From positions 124,001-188,000 of the forward strand of contig NZ_BMWC01000008.1 in the NCBI RefSeq assembly GCF_014651035.1: DNA of 64,000 bases, written 5' to 3'. Each line of letters begins with the position of its first letter. Within the stretch, counting starts at the first letter, position 1. Shown here piece after piece: positions 51,210-62,890 of the stretch. The DNA comes from Streptomyces lomondensis (lineage in GTDB: Bacteria > Actinomycetota > Actinomycetes > Streptomycetales > Streptomycetaceae). A program made the translations under genes and the position numbers. The notes under the pieces were generated by a model. It saw only the letters and a list, made by a program, of their open reading frames with translations, made no database searches and had not been told where the DNA came from.

Positions 51210-52037
51210 GTGACCCACGCTCGGCAGCATGTGACTCAAGTCGTCGCCCACCGCGGGGCCTCCGAGGACGCCCCGGAACACACCCTGGCCGCGTACACCA
51301 AGGCGATCGAGGACGGCGCGGACGCCCTCGAATGCGATGTGCGCCTCACCGCCGACGGCCACCTGGTGTGCGTGCACGACCGCCGGATCAACCGTACGTC
51401 CAACGGCCGCGGCGCGGTCTCCGCCCTGGAGCTCGCCGACCTCGCCGCCCTGGACTTCGGCTCCTGGAAGACGGGCGAGGCCTACAAGGGGCGTGACGAG
51501 GACCCCGACTGGGAGCACCGCCCGGAGGACCGCGAGGCGACCTCCGTCCTCACCCTGGAGCGGCTGCTGGAACTCGTCGCCGACGCCGGGCGCCGGGTGG
51601 AGCTGGCCATCGAGACCAAGCACCCCACCCGCTGGGCCGGACAGGTCGAGGACCGGCTGCTGGTCCTGCTGAAGCGGTTCGGACTCGACGCCCCGGCTGC
51701 CGCCGAGGAGTCGCCGGTGCGGGTCATGAGCTTCTCGGCCCGGTCGCTGCACCGCGTGCGGGCCGCCTCGCCCACGCTGCCGACCGTCTATCTGACGCAG
51801 TTCGTCACACCCCGGCTGCGGGACGGGCGGCTGCCCGTGGGCGTGCGGATCGCGGGCCCCTCCCTCCGGATCGTGCGCAACCATCCGGGCTGCGTCACGC
51901 GCCTGAAGCGGGCCGGCCACCAGGTGCACGTGTGGACGGTGAACGAGCCCGAGGACGTCGACCTCTGCGTCGGCCTGGGCGTCGACGCCATCATCACCAA
52001 CCGCCCGCGCGCGGTGCTCGACCAGCTCGGCCGCTGA
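51210..52037 (+). CDS. Glycerophosphodiester phosphodiesterase
   Basis: A 275-residue TIM-barrel GDPD. The catalytic H-R pair is in VVAHRGASEDAPEHT, metal ligands in ALECDVRLTADGHLVCVHD (E, D, H), and the end VWTVNEPEDVDLCVGLGVDAIITN is typical. It splits glycerophosphodiesters to glycerol-3-phosphate and alcohol. No signal peptide if GTG at 51210 is used; the ATG at 51132 adds 26 Pro/Arg-rich residues and is less likely. Confidence 0.92.
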   Translation: MTHARQHVTQVVAHRGASEDAPEHTLAAYTKAIEDGADALECDVRLTADGHLVCVHDRRINRTSNGRGAVSALELADLAALDFGSWKTGEAYKGRDEDPDWEHRPEDREATSVLTLERLLELVADAGRRVELAIETKHPTRWAGQVEDRLLVLLKRFGLDAPAAAEESPVRVMSFSARSLHRVRAASPTLPTVYLTQFVTPRLRDGRLPVGVRIAGPSLRIVRNHPGCVTRLKRAGHQVHVWTVNEPEDVDLCVGLGVDAIITNRPRAVLDQLGR

Positions 52038-52292
52038 CCCTCCGTGCCCGGTATCGGCACCACACAAGTCACACCAGTCCCATGCACACCCCTTGACCCG
52101 CTCCGCGTCAGACGGGATCCTCGCGTCTCGGCCACACCGATGAAATCCAGCCACACGATCACAGGGAGTGCTCCGGCGCGTTCGGTCCGTATTCGGTCGT
52201 GGTGAATGCGTCACCGGAGATGGGTTGGCCGGTTTCCGGTACAGGCCAATGGGGCATCCACACCGTGGCGTGGGGCGAAGGAGGTCTCGGGG

Positions 52293-52844
52293 GTGGCGTT
52301 GGTGGTGGCACAGGAGGTGCCCACGTCGTCGAGCATGGCCGTTCCCCATGGCCCTGCGGGCGTGGGGGAAGCGAGACACTGTATGCGCGCGCAGTTGCGC
52401 AGAGGTGGCGTAGCGGAATCGGTCATCGACGACGCCGTGCTGATCCTTTCCGAACTCTTGAGCAACGCGTGCAAACACGGCAGACCGCTGGGCGACGCCC
52501 TCTCCGGTGACGGCGACGTCCGTGCCGCGTGGCGCGTGGACCCGTCCGGCCGACTCATCGTCGAGGTCACGGACGGCGGCGGCCCGACCCGCCCCGCCCC
52601 CGCGACCCCGTCGGTCACGGCGCACGGCGGCCGCGGGCTGAACATCATCACCGCGCTCGCCGACGACTGGGGCGTCCGGGACGACAGCAGTGGCGAGGTC
52701 ACGGTCTGGGTCGTCGTCCACGACGACGTGTACGACCCGGACGCCGGCCACCGCCGCGACGACTTCGCGACGCGCGTCACCGCCCCGGCGGTCTCCCAGA
52801 TACCCGGACTGGACTTCGCAGACGCCTTCGACGACATGGACTGA
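52293..52844 (+). CDS. RsbW-like ATP-binding anti-sigma kinase
   Basis: A 183-residue HATPase. N box ILSELLSNACKHG, G1-like VTDGGGPTRPAPAT, G2 AHGGRGLNIITALADDWG. This is the actinobacterial orphan anti-sigma type; partner sigma and STAS antagonist cannot be named. The C-terminal 40 residues are an acidic tail. GTG at 52293 has GAAGGAGG 8 nt before it. Confidence 0.87.
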   Translation: MALVVAQEVPTSSSMAVPHGPAGVGEARHCMRAQLRRGGVAESVIDDAVLILSELLSNACKHGRPLGDALSGDGDVRAAWRVDPSGRLIVEVTDGGGPTRPAPATPSVTAHGGRGLNIITALADDWGVRDDSSGEVTVWVVVHDDVYDPDAGHRRDDFATRVTAPAVSQIPGLDFADAFDDMD

Positions 52845-52954
52845 GCGCGGTACGCCGCGACGCGCCTGGGGTTGTCCACAGGACCCCGTCGCCCGGGGCA
52901 TCAGCGGCTAGGCTCGCGACCGTACGAGACCAGCCGTAACCGGGAGACCCATCG

Positions 52955-53944
52955 ATGGCCAAGAAGCGACCCCAGACGAAGGCCAAGCGCCCGCAGACCA
53001 CGGGCGGGGCCCGCGCCGCAGGCACTGATGGAGAAGTTCCGGTCGTCGGTGCCCGCGAGCCCTGCCCCTGCGGCAGCGGCCGCCGCTACAAGGCCTGTCA
53101 CGGCCGGGCCGCCGCCCACGCCGCGACCGAGCTGGTGCACCGCCCCTTCGAGGGCCTGCCCGGCGAGTGCGACTGGGTGGCCCTGCGCGAGCTGGTGCCC
53201 GCGGCCACGGTCGAGCTGACGCTCAGGGGCGGCCTGCCCGAAGGCGTCCCCGCGGTCACGCTGGCCACGGTCCTGCCGATGGCCTGGCCCGCCCTGCGCC
53301 GCGACGACGGCTCGGTCCTGCTCGGCCTCCAGAACGACACCGCGTCGGGCGACATCAGCCGCGACCTCGCCGACACCCTCCAGCGCGCCCTGGAAGCGCA
53401 GCCCGGCACGCCCGTGCAGGGCCGCCGCGCCCCGGCCGACAGCCCGCGGCTCCAGGACCTGCTCGACCCGGAGGGCGCCTTCGAGCCAGAAGTGCACAGC
53501 GGCTTCGAGTTCTGGGTCCCGGACCCGGAGAACGCCACGCCGGAGGTGACCGCCTCCCTGGAGCGGGCCAACGCCGCGGCCATCCCGACCGTCAAGCTCC
53601 AGGGCGTGGACGCCGCGTACTGGTGCGAGACGCCGGAGAAGAACCACCTGCGGTGGGTCATGCCCCACCCCGAGGAGCAGCTTCTGGACGCTCTCGCGCG
53701 GCTGCACGCCGCGGGCCGCTCCAGCCTCGGCGAGGGCACCCGCCTGGTGGGCTCCTTCCGCGCCCACGGGCTCACGGTGCCGGTGTGGGACCTGCCGAGC
53801 GGGGTCTTGGCCGAGGACGTGGAGAAGCCGGCGGCGGAGTTCGCCGAGCGCCTGGCCGCCGCCCTGGCGACGGACGCGCCGCTCACGGCGGACGAGCGCC
53901 GGGCGCGCGGCGGCCTCACCAACCGGCAGGTCACGCTGAGCTGA
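52955..53944 (+). CDS. DUF5926 family protein with N-terminal SEC-C zinc motif
   Basis: A 329-residue protein. A Lys-rich start (MAKKRPQTKAKRPQTT) leads to a SEC-C motif, CPCGSGRRYKACHG (Zn ligands C-C-C-H). The rest matches the actinobacterial DUF5926 pattern (ATVLPMAWPALRRDDGSVL; GFEFWVPDPENATPEVTASL; YWCETPEKNHLRWVMPH). Zinc-binding SEC-C sites often contact ribosome or translocase partners; role unknown. Confidence 0.88.
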   Translation: MAKKRPQTKAKRPQTTGGARAAGTDGEVPVVGAREPCPCGSGRRYKACHGRAAAHAATELVHRPFEGLPGECDWVALRELVPAATVELTLRGGLPEGVPAVTLATVLPMAWPALRRDDGSVLLGLQNDTASGDISRDLADTLQRALEAQPGTPVQGRRAPADSPRLQDLLDPEGAFEPEVHSGFEFWVPDPENATPEVTASLERANAAAIPTVKLQGVDAAYWCETPEKNHLRWVMPHPEEQLLDALARLHAAGRSSLGEGTRLVGSFRAHGLTVPVWDLPSGVLAEDVEKPAAEFAERLAAALATDAPLTADERRARGGLTNRQVTLS

Positions 53945-54050
53945 CGGCGCGCGCCGCCGCGTCCCGTCCGGGAGGAACCAGGACTCCCTCCAGAAAGCAC
54001 AACTCCCGGCAGGGACAAGCCAGTCGGTGACTGGAAAGGCGAGATCGAAT

Positions 54051-54078
54051 TTGCGAACCGCCGATCTCTTGTTACCGT
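54051..54078 (+). promoter_or_regulatory. Promoter-like element of small RNA copy B
   Basis: TTGCGA (54051-54056) and TACCGT (54073-54078), 16 bp apart. TACCGT is within CTTGTTACCGTT, which is nearly the same as the element ahead of copy A. The hairpin begins 8 nt after it in both. Confidence 0.5.
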
Positions 54079-54084
54079 TCCTGT

Positions 54085-54130
54085 AGCCCGGTTGCTGGTG
54101 CATCCCCCGTCGCCAGCAACCGGGTCTTTT
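54085..54130 (+). ncRNA. Predicted small hairpin RNA, copy B, with conserved C-rich loop
   Basis: A 12-bp stem CCCGGTTGCTGG (54087-54098) and complement (54113-54124) closes the 14-nt loop TGCATCCCCCGTCG, followed by TCTTTT, a normal intrinsic terminator end. The loop and five flanking stem pairs equal those of copy A on the other strand at 42136-42175; the outer stem differs with pairing kept. The predicted transcript from the upstream promoter is about 45 nt, little more than the hairpin. C-rich loops bring the 6C class of actinobacterial small RNAs to mind, but only one hairpin is visible here. It could also terminate the DUF5926 gene 140 nt upstream. Confidence 0.6.
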
Positions 54131-54165
54131 CGTCCGCGCTTCCCCTCACGGCACGTAGCCGCCCG

Positions 54166-54729
54166 TCAACTGCCTGTCCAGGCAGGGGAGTTGCTTCCCG
54201 AGCGCAGCAGCAGCGGCCCTTGCCCGCCCCGCTGGGCGAACTCCGCGACGGCCGTGTAGGCCGCCGGCTCCCCCCGCGCGGGCTCCCGGGGCGTCTCACA
54301 TGTCCTCGGCTCGTCCTCCGCACCCACCGCGCACGTCATCCGCACGGTCCGGTCGTCGGGCCCCATCAGGCTCAGTACGGCGTCCAGCGCCTCGCCGGTC
54401 GCGTTGCGGTAGTAGGTCCTGGCCCAGACGGCCGTGCCCTGCCTGACCACACAGGTCTGCGCCTCGATGCCGTCGGGGGAGGAGAGTTCGGGGCCGCAGC
54501 GCACGGCGGCGGGTGCCTTGTCGTCGGCGAGTGGTTTGTCGTCGGCGGGTGCGTTGTCGTCGGACGTCTGCGCGCCGGAACCGGAGTCATGTGCGCCGGC
54601 ACCGCTCACCGAGCCCGCGGACGCCACCGCCAGCGGCAGTGCGACCGCACACGCCGCAAGGACGCCCGCGAGGGCGAGCAGTCGGGTCTTACGGGGGTCC
54701 CGGCGGCGGCCCCGGGAATGACACGGCAT
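54166..54729 (-). CDS. Secreted hypothetical protein
   Basis: A 187-residue protein. A signal-type helix (RLLALAGVLAACAVALPLAVA) after a basic head is followed by an Asp/Ala-rich linker with ADDK repeats and a domain with four Cys (VRCGPEL, QTCVV, RMTCAV, RTCETP), probably two disulfides. The part ETPREPARGEPAAYTAVAEF is helical. Not recognised. Confidence 0.7.
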   Translation of the reverse strand: MPCHSRGRRRDPRKTRLLALAGVLAACAVALPLAVASAGSVSGAGAHDSGSGAQTSDDNAPADDKPLADDKAPAAVRCGPELSSPDGIEAQTCVVRQGTAVWARTYYRNATGEALDAVLSLMGPDDRTVRMTCAVGAEDEPRTCETPREPARGEPAAYTAVAEFAQRGGQGPLLLRSGSNSPAWTGS

Positions 54730-54784
54730 GGCCCCGGAACTTAACGCGCCGGGGCGTGCGCGGCGCTCGGCGCGCCCGACGGTC

Positions 54785-55450
54785 CTAGAACTCGGGCGCG
54801 CTCACACCCGTACGAGTGAGGGCTTCGACCACGGCGTCCACCACGGCCTCGACATCGGGCACCCACGGCGAGGCGGAACCGGGCAGCGGCGCCCGCTCCC
54901 AGCGGATCTCGCCCTGGCCCGTCTCGGACGGGGGCAGGGCCAGGTAGCCGCCCTCGCCGTGGAAGCGGAGGGAGCCGGGCACGAAGTCCTTGGCGTAGAG
55001 CAGCTCGCCGAGCTGCTCCATGGAGTACGGCTTGACGAGGATCGCCCAGCGGCTGGGGGAAGCGACGACCGGGCCGAGCCGCATACCCATGCGGTCGAGC
55101 GCCCCGAGGGCGCGGGCGGCCGGCAGGGCGGGCAGCGAGACCGCGCAGGGGGCCTTGCCGCCGGTGGCCAGGACGATCGGCGCCGTCGGCCGGTTGCCCC
55201 ACCACCAGCGGATCATGCGCCCGTCGGTGGTGGCCGCGAGGAGGCCGGGGTCGAAGGGGTGCGCGCCGGGCACCGTGCAGTCGGGGTCGGGGCAGCTGCA
55301 CCGGGAGTGCCGCTGCGGGTCCGCCGCCACGCCCGGGAGTACGGGCCACTGCCATTCCGTCGCGTAGGTCAGGGCCGCGCCGATCAGCTCAGGCCTCCCG
55401 TCACTGCGCTGGGACAGGAGCCCGCGTCGCCTTCCGAGGATCTCGCGCAT
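54785..55450 (-). CDS. Second stand-alone prim-pol-like protein
   Basis: About 221 residues of a bifunctional DNA primase/polymerase-like domain: ALTYATEWQWPVLPGVAAD, CSCPDPDCTVPGAHPFDP, WWWGNRPTAPIVLATGG and SPSRWAILVKPYSMEQLGEL. The acidic metal pair of active members is not obvious (compare GIDLD in the gene at 39331), so it may be non-catalytic. ATG at 55450 follows AAGGAACGAGCGCTC; the frame above it to 55501 has no ribosome binding site. Confidence 0.75.
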   Translation of the reverse strand: MREILGRRRGLLSQRSDGRPELIGAALTYATEWQWPVLPGVAADPQRHSRCSCPDPDCTVPGAHPFDPGLLAATTDGRMIRWWWGNRPTAPIVLATGGKAPCAVSLPALPAARALGALDRMGMRLGPVVASPSRWAILVKPYSMEQLGELLYAKDFVPGSLRFHGEGGYLALPPSETGQGEIRWERAPLPGSASPWVPDVEAVVDAVVEALTRTGVSAPEF

Positions 55451-55952
55451 GAGCGCTCGTTCCTTTCCGTTGCACGCCGGCAACACCGTGGTCCATATCA
55501 CACCATGTGTCGATCACTTCACTGTGCGTACCTGTTGGCGCATCACACCCCTGCCGGAAGCAAGGGGAACCCCTATGGGTCGAGCGTTGGCTGCCTCCGC
55601 GGCCGTCCCGCCCATACTGCGTCTATCAAAAGCACGGGCGTGGCGTAGGGGTGGCGAAGTATGGCGTTTGCCGTCGCGCGTATTTCTCTCCGCCTCCGCC
55701 ACGGGAGGATGGGGCACGGTCGTCGGTGGATAGGACGCCCGGTTCCGTCACCAGGTTCCGGGTGGTTCCCAACCACCCCTGGCCTTCACCGAGTACGTAC
55801 CCATCACGACCGTCGTGACGCTCCGTCGAGCAAGCCCAGTCGACCGCAATAAGCCGTCCCCTGCGGCAGTTTTAAGCCAACTTTGCATTTCGGCACGAGG
55901 AAGGAGAGTTGGCCCCTCTGACCTCACGGACACCAGGAATCCCAGCAGGACA
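55451..55952. other. Long intergenic region before the phosphatase gene
   Basis: About 500 nt without a convincing gene. The left part should hold the promoter of the minus-strand prim-pol gene; an inverted segment GGTTCCGGGTGGTTCCCAACC lies near 55755-55776. The right part (55815-55952) stays in frame with the phosphatase (from ATG 55815) and is its leader or an N-terminal extension. AAGGAGAG at 55901-55908 precedes a 30-codon TTG frame, a weak leader-peptide candidate. Confidence 0.4.
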
Positions 55953-57461
55953 ATGCTGGACATCTCCTCACGAGTGCGTGTACATGTGGAGACACTGCTA
56001 GCGGCGCAGAATGACATGGGGGTTTGCGATGCTTTTGAGCAGTACGCGCCGGTCGGAAGGCCGGACGCCATGAACGCCCCGCACCCTCCGAAAGTGGCTG
56101 GAATCGATTCAACGGTTCCCTCGCCCGCACACACTGTCGCGCCCGTCGCGGCGGGTACCGCCGCCCCCGCAGACCCACCGGCCCCGCCCGGCGCGGTGCT
56201 CCAGGACCGTCTCGCCGGCTGGGTCTCCGACCTCACCACGCTGCACGAGCTGACCGAGCGCCTGGTGCGCACGGCCGCCCTCGACGAGGCGCTCCAGGAA
56301 CTGCTGCGGGCCGGCGCCGCCCTCGTCGGCGCGCGGCGCGGCCTCGTCGTCCTCGAACCCGGGGACGGACTCGGCCCGGACACCACCATCGGCCTGGGCC
56401 TCGCCCGCGCCGACCTCGGCCATATCGAGACCGTGCCGCGCAGCGCCCTGTCCTACGGCCGGATCCTCGAAGGACTCCCGGGCGGCGAGGGCGGGATCGC
56501 CGACCCCGACCTGTTCGCCGAGAAGGGGCTCGACCCCCGCCACCGTGAGGTCGCGGCCCGCCTCGGCTACTCCGCCAGCTACGCCCTCCCCCTTTCCACC
56601 GATACCGCGGGCCGCCTCGGCGCCGCCGTCTGGCTCTACGACGAACCCGCCGAGCCAGGCGAGCGGCAGCGCCACCTCGCCGGCCTGTACGCCCGGTACG
56701 CCGCCGAGCACCTCGCCCGGCTCCTGGAACTGGAGCGCACCCGCACGTCCATGGCGGCCATGGCGGACGAGCTGCTGCCCTCCCGGCTGCCGCGGGTGGC
56801 CGGCGTCCAGCTCGCCGCCCGGCACCGCACCGGCCCGCGCGGCGGCGGCGACTGGTACGACGCGCTGCCGCTGCCCGACGCCGCCCTCGGCCTCGCCGTC
56901 GGCTCCGTCACGGGGTCGGGGCCCAGCGCGGTCGCGGCGATGGGCCGGCTGCGGGCGTCCCTGCGCGCGTACGCCGTGATGGAGGGCGAGGACCCGGTCG
57001 CGGTCCTGTCCGACCTGGAGCTGCTGCTGCGGCTGACCGAGCCGGCCCGCTCGGCCACCGCCCTGTTCGGCTACTGCGAACCGGCCGCCCGCAAGATCAC
57101 GCTGGCCGGGGCCGGGCACAGCCCGCCGCTGCTGATCGGACAGCGCCGCACGGAGTTCGTGGAGACGTCGGTCTCGGCCCCGCTGGGCATGCTCGCCTGC
57201 TGGGAGGCGCCGAGCGTGGAGATCCTCGCCGAGCCCGGCGAGACGGTCCTGCTGTACACCGACGGGCTGCTGCACCGCACCGGCGAGGCCACGGACCGGG
57301 CCTTCGCCCGGCTGCACGCGGCGGCGGCCGGAGTGCCCCGGGCGCTGCGGCGCGACCCCGGCGCGCTCGCCGACCACGTCCTGCGCAGTGTGCTGCCGGA
57401 CGGGCTGGACGCGGCGGACGGCGCGGAGGACGTCGTTCTGCTGGCGGCGCGGTTCGAGTAA
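55953..57461 (+). CDS. SpoIIE-type PP2C phosphatase with GAF-like sensor region
   Basis: About 502 residues from the ATG at 55953 (MLDISSRVRVHVETLLAAQ start). A GAF-like sensor spans about 90-260, and the SpoIIE/RsbU phosphatase about 285-500: GGGDWYDALPLPDAALGLA, EPAARKITLAGAGHSPPLL, LLYTDGLLHRTGEA and EDVVLLAARFE. The usual metal-site motif GDVxGHG reads GSVTGSG here, so one acidic ligand is Ser, which may lower or abolish activity. Family role is dephosphorylation of STAS antagonists. ATG at 55815 is an alternative start that adds 46 residues. Confidence 0.85.
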   Translation: MLDISSRVRVHVETLLAAQNDMGVCDAFEQYAPVGRPDAMNAPHPPKVAGIDSTVPSPAHTVAPVAAGTAAPADPPAPPGAVLQDRLAGWVSDLTTLHELTERLVRTAALDEALQELLRAGAALVGARRGLVVLEPGDGLGPDTTIGLGLARADLGHIETVPRSALSYGRILEGLPGGEGGIADPDLFAEKGLDPRHREVAARLGYSASYALPLSTDTAGRLGAAVWLYDEPAEPGERQRHLAGLYARYAAEHLARLLELERTRTSMAAMADELLPSRLPRVAGVQLAARHRTGPRGGGDWYDALPLPDAALGLAVGSVTGSGPSAVAAMGRLRASLRAYAVMEGEDPVAVLSDLELLLRLTEPARSATALFGYCEPAARKITLAGAGHSPPLLIGQRRTEFVETSVSAPLGMLACWEAPSVEILAEPGETVLLYTDGLLHRTGEATDRAFARLHAAAAGVPRALRRDPGALADHVLRSVLPDGLDAADGAEDVVLLAARFE

Positions 57462-57543
57462 CGCTCCTCGTCATCGGCCCGGCCCCCCTTCCACGCCGCC
57501 GTACAGTGGACGGTGGTCCAGTGCCGTATCGAGGAGGATGACC

Positions 57544-59028
57544 GTGGCGGAGGAGCTCACACCGGAAGCTTCTGATTCTGCTGCTGACGCAGCGGGCCCG
57601 GAAGAGAGCGAAGAGCCGATCAAGCAGCGGAAGAACGGACTGTACCCCGGCGTGTCCGACGAGCTGGCCGAGAACATGAAGAGCGGCTGGGCCGACACCG
57701 AGCTGCGTGACCTCCAGCCCATCCCCCAGGCCGCCGAGACCGCCGCCCGCCGGGCCACGCTGTCCGCGCGCTTCCCGGGCGAGCGTCTGGTGATCCCCGC
57801 GGGCAACCTGAAGACCCGCTCGAACGACACCGAGTACCCCTTCCGGGCCTCCGTCGAGTACGCCTACCTCACCGGCAACCAGACCGAGGACGGCGTCCTC
57901 GTCCTGGAGCCCAGGGACGAGGGCCACGAGGCGACGATCTACCTGCTGCCCCGGTCCGACCGCGAGAACGGCGAGTTCTGGCTGGACGGCCAGGGCGAGC
58001 TGTGGGTCGGCCGCCGGCACTCCCTCACCGAGGCCGAGCAGCTCTACGGCATCCCCGCCTCCGACGTGCGGGAGCTGGCCGACGCGCTGCGCCAGGCCAC
58101 CGGGCCGGTGCGGGTCGTCCGCGGCTACGACGCCGGCATCGAGGCCGCGCTCACCGACAAGGTCACCGCCGAGCGCGACGAGGAGCTGCGGGTCTTCCTC
58201 TCCGAGGCGCGGCTGGTCAAGGACGCGTTCGAGATCGGCGAGCTCCAGAAGGCGGTCGACTCGACCGTGCGCGGCTTCGAGGACGTCGTGAAGGTCCTCG
58301 ACAAGGCCCAGGCCACCTCCGAGCGGTACATCGAGGGCACGTTCTTCCTCCGGGCGCGCGTGGAGGGCAACGACGTCGGCTACGGCACGATCGCCGCGGC
58401 CGGGCCGCACGCCTGCACGCTGCACTGGGTGCGCAACGACGGGCCCGTGCGGTCGGGCGATCTGCTGCTGCTCGACGCGGGTGTGGAGACGCACACGTAC
58501 TACACGGCCGACGTGACGCGCACGCTGCCGGTCAACGGGCGGTTCAGCGAGATCCAGAAGAAGATCTACGACGCCGTGTACGAGGCGCAGGAGGCCGGGA
58601 TCGCGGCCGTGCAGCCGGGGGCGAAGTACCGGGACTTCCATGACGCCGCACAGCGGGTCCTGGCCGAGAGGCTCGTCGAGTGGGGGCTGGTCGAGGGGCC
58701 CGTGGAGCGGGTGCTGGAGCTGGGGCTCCAGCGGCGGTGGACGCTGCACGGGACGGGTCACATGCTGGGCATGGACGTGCACGACTGCGCTGCCGCGCGG
58801 ACCGAGACGTACGTGGACGGCGTGCTGGAGCCGGGCATGTGCCTGACCGTCGAGCCGGGGCTGTACTTCCAGGCCGACGATCTGACGGTGCCGGAGGAGT
58901 ACCGCGGCATCGGGGTGCGGATCGAGGACGACATCCTGGTCACCGAGGACGGCAACCGGAATCTGAGTGCGGCGCTGCCCCGGCGGTCCGATGAGGTCGA
59001 GGCTTGGATGGCCTCCGTCAGGGGCTGA
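57544..59028 (+). CDS. Aminopeptidase P family metallopeptidase (M24B)
   Basis: A 494-residue protein with the N-terminal AMP_N domain (about 50-190) and a pita-bread catalytic domain. Five metal ligands are visible: Asp and Asp in LLLLDAGVETHTYYTADVTRT (split), His in HGTGHMLGMDVHD, Glu in CLTVEPGLYF and Glu in GVRIEDDILVTEDG. It removes an N-terminal residue before Pro. The GTG at 57544 has GAGGAGG 6 nt upstream; an ATG at 57538 abuts that site and is unlikely. Confidence 0.93.
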   Translation: MAEELTPEASDSAADAAGPEESEEPIKQRKNGLYPGVSDELAENMKSGWADTELRDLQPIPQAAETAARRATLSARFPGERLVIPAGNLKTRSNDTEYPFRASVEYAYLTGNQTEDGVLVLEPRDEGHEATIYLLPRSDRENGEFWLDGQGELWVGRRHSLTEAEQLYGIPASDVRELADALRQATGPVRVVRGYDAGIEAALTDKVTAERDEELRVFLSEARLVKDAFEIGELQKAVDSTVRGFEDVVKVLDKAQATSERYIEGTFFLRARVEGNDVGYGTIAAAGPHACTLHWVRNDGPVRSGDLLLLDAGVETHTYYTADVTRTLPVNGRFSEIQKKIYDAVYEAQEAGIAAVQPGAKYRDFHDAAQRVLAERLVEWGLVEGPVERVLELGLQRRWTLHGTGHMLGMDVHDCAAARTETYVDGVLEPGMCLTVEPGLYFQADDLTVPEEYRGIGVRIEDDILVTEDGNRNLSAALPRRSDEVEAWMASVRG

Positions 59029-59124
59029 GCTTCGGGCGGTGAAAAACCAGCAGGTCAGCCGTAGTTGACGTGTGAGATCATGACCGACCTTGCCGGGCCG
59101 ACTCGGAAAACAGGCGCGATCATC

Positions 59125-62120
<2,996 letters not shown>

Positions 62121-62121
<1 letters not shown>

Positions 62122-62176
62122 CGCGGGCGTTCACGGGCGGTGTGGCACGGGCGGTGTTTCACGAGCGGTGTTTCAC
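62121..62176. repeat. Four tandem 14-bp units leading into the parS palindrome
   Basis: Units of the form G-x-GCGGTGTTTCAC lie head to tail at 62121-62134, 62135-62148, 62149-62162 and 62163-62176. The last provides the left half of the parS site, and the third is a nearly intact half-site. Sequence similarity rises toward the palindrome. Confidence 0.7.
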
Positions 62177-62184
62177 GTGAAACA
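62169..62184. promoter_or_regulatory. parS: parS (ParB-binding) site
   Basis: TGTTTCACGTGAAACA is the exact 16-bp parS consensus known for ParB of Streptomyces and other bacteria. The perfect palindrome extends to 24 bp (62165-62188). It sits between the convergent GlyRS and RsbW-like genes. Confidence 0.9.
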
Positions 62185-62202
62185 CCGCGCCGCCGGTGGG
62201 AC

Positions 62203-62667
62203 TCAGACCGTCATCAGTGGGGCGTCCTCACGCCACTTCAGGACCTTGTCGAAGCTCACCACGGCCCCGCCCCGGCCCGGCTTGTTGCCGATGTGGACGT
62301 GGTCGGCGAGCTCCTCGATGAGGCACAGCCCTCTGCCATGCTCCGCGTCGGAGTGCGCGGGGCGGATCTGCGGGCGGGACCGGCCGGCGGAGGACCCGGG
62401 GAACCCCGGGCCCGCGTCGGCGACCTCGATCCGGCATTTCTCGCCGTCGAGGTACGCCGTGACCCGGTACGCCTCCGAACCGGGGCCGCGCCCCGTGTCC
62501 CCGCCGTGCTCCACGGCGTTCGCGCAGGCCTCGCTGAGGGCGACGGAGAGGTCGTAGGAGATGTCCGGGTCGACGCCCGCGGTTTCCATCGTGCCGATCA
62601 GAAGGCGCCGGGCGAGCGGCACGCTCGCAGCTTCGCGCCGCAGATGGAGTGACCACCAGATGCTCAT
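62203..62667 (-). CDS. RsbW-like ATP-binding anti-sigma kinase
   Basis: A 154-residue HATPase: N box VALSEACANAVEHGG, G1 VADAGPGFPG, G2 EHGRGLCLIEELAD. An orphan of the same class as the gene at 52293. ATG at 62667 with AGGAGG 7 nt upstream. Convergent with the GlyRS gene, with parS between them. Confidence 0.9.
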   Translation of the reverse strand: MSIWWSLHLRREAASVPLARRLLIGTMETAGVDPDISYDLSVALSEACANAVEHGGDTGRGPGSEAYRVTAYLDGEKCRIEVADAGPGFPGSSAGRSRPQIRPAHSDAEHGRGLCLIEELADHVHIGNKPGRGGAVVSFDKVLKWREDAPLMTV

Positions 62668-62890
62668 GCTCCAGCCTCCTGGCCGCGGCTCGACATACCG
62701 TTACGTATTGCCCTGAGTCCCCGCATGTAAGCGTGAAGTTGACGTGATGCCGCCCATACGGCGGATGCGCGCTGGTACTGATCCGTGTATGCGAGGGACG
62801 GGCGGGGCCAGAGGGTGACGTTCCGGTCGTACGGCATCTTGCGGACCTGCCACACGAGGCATGCGGGGCCAGTGCGATGATGAGCCCGCC

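Noticed and set aside
59041..59124. T-box or other riboswitch before the GlyRS gene
   Set aside because: The gap is too short and shows no T-box sequence or specifier stem.
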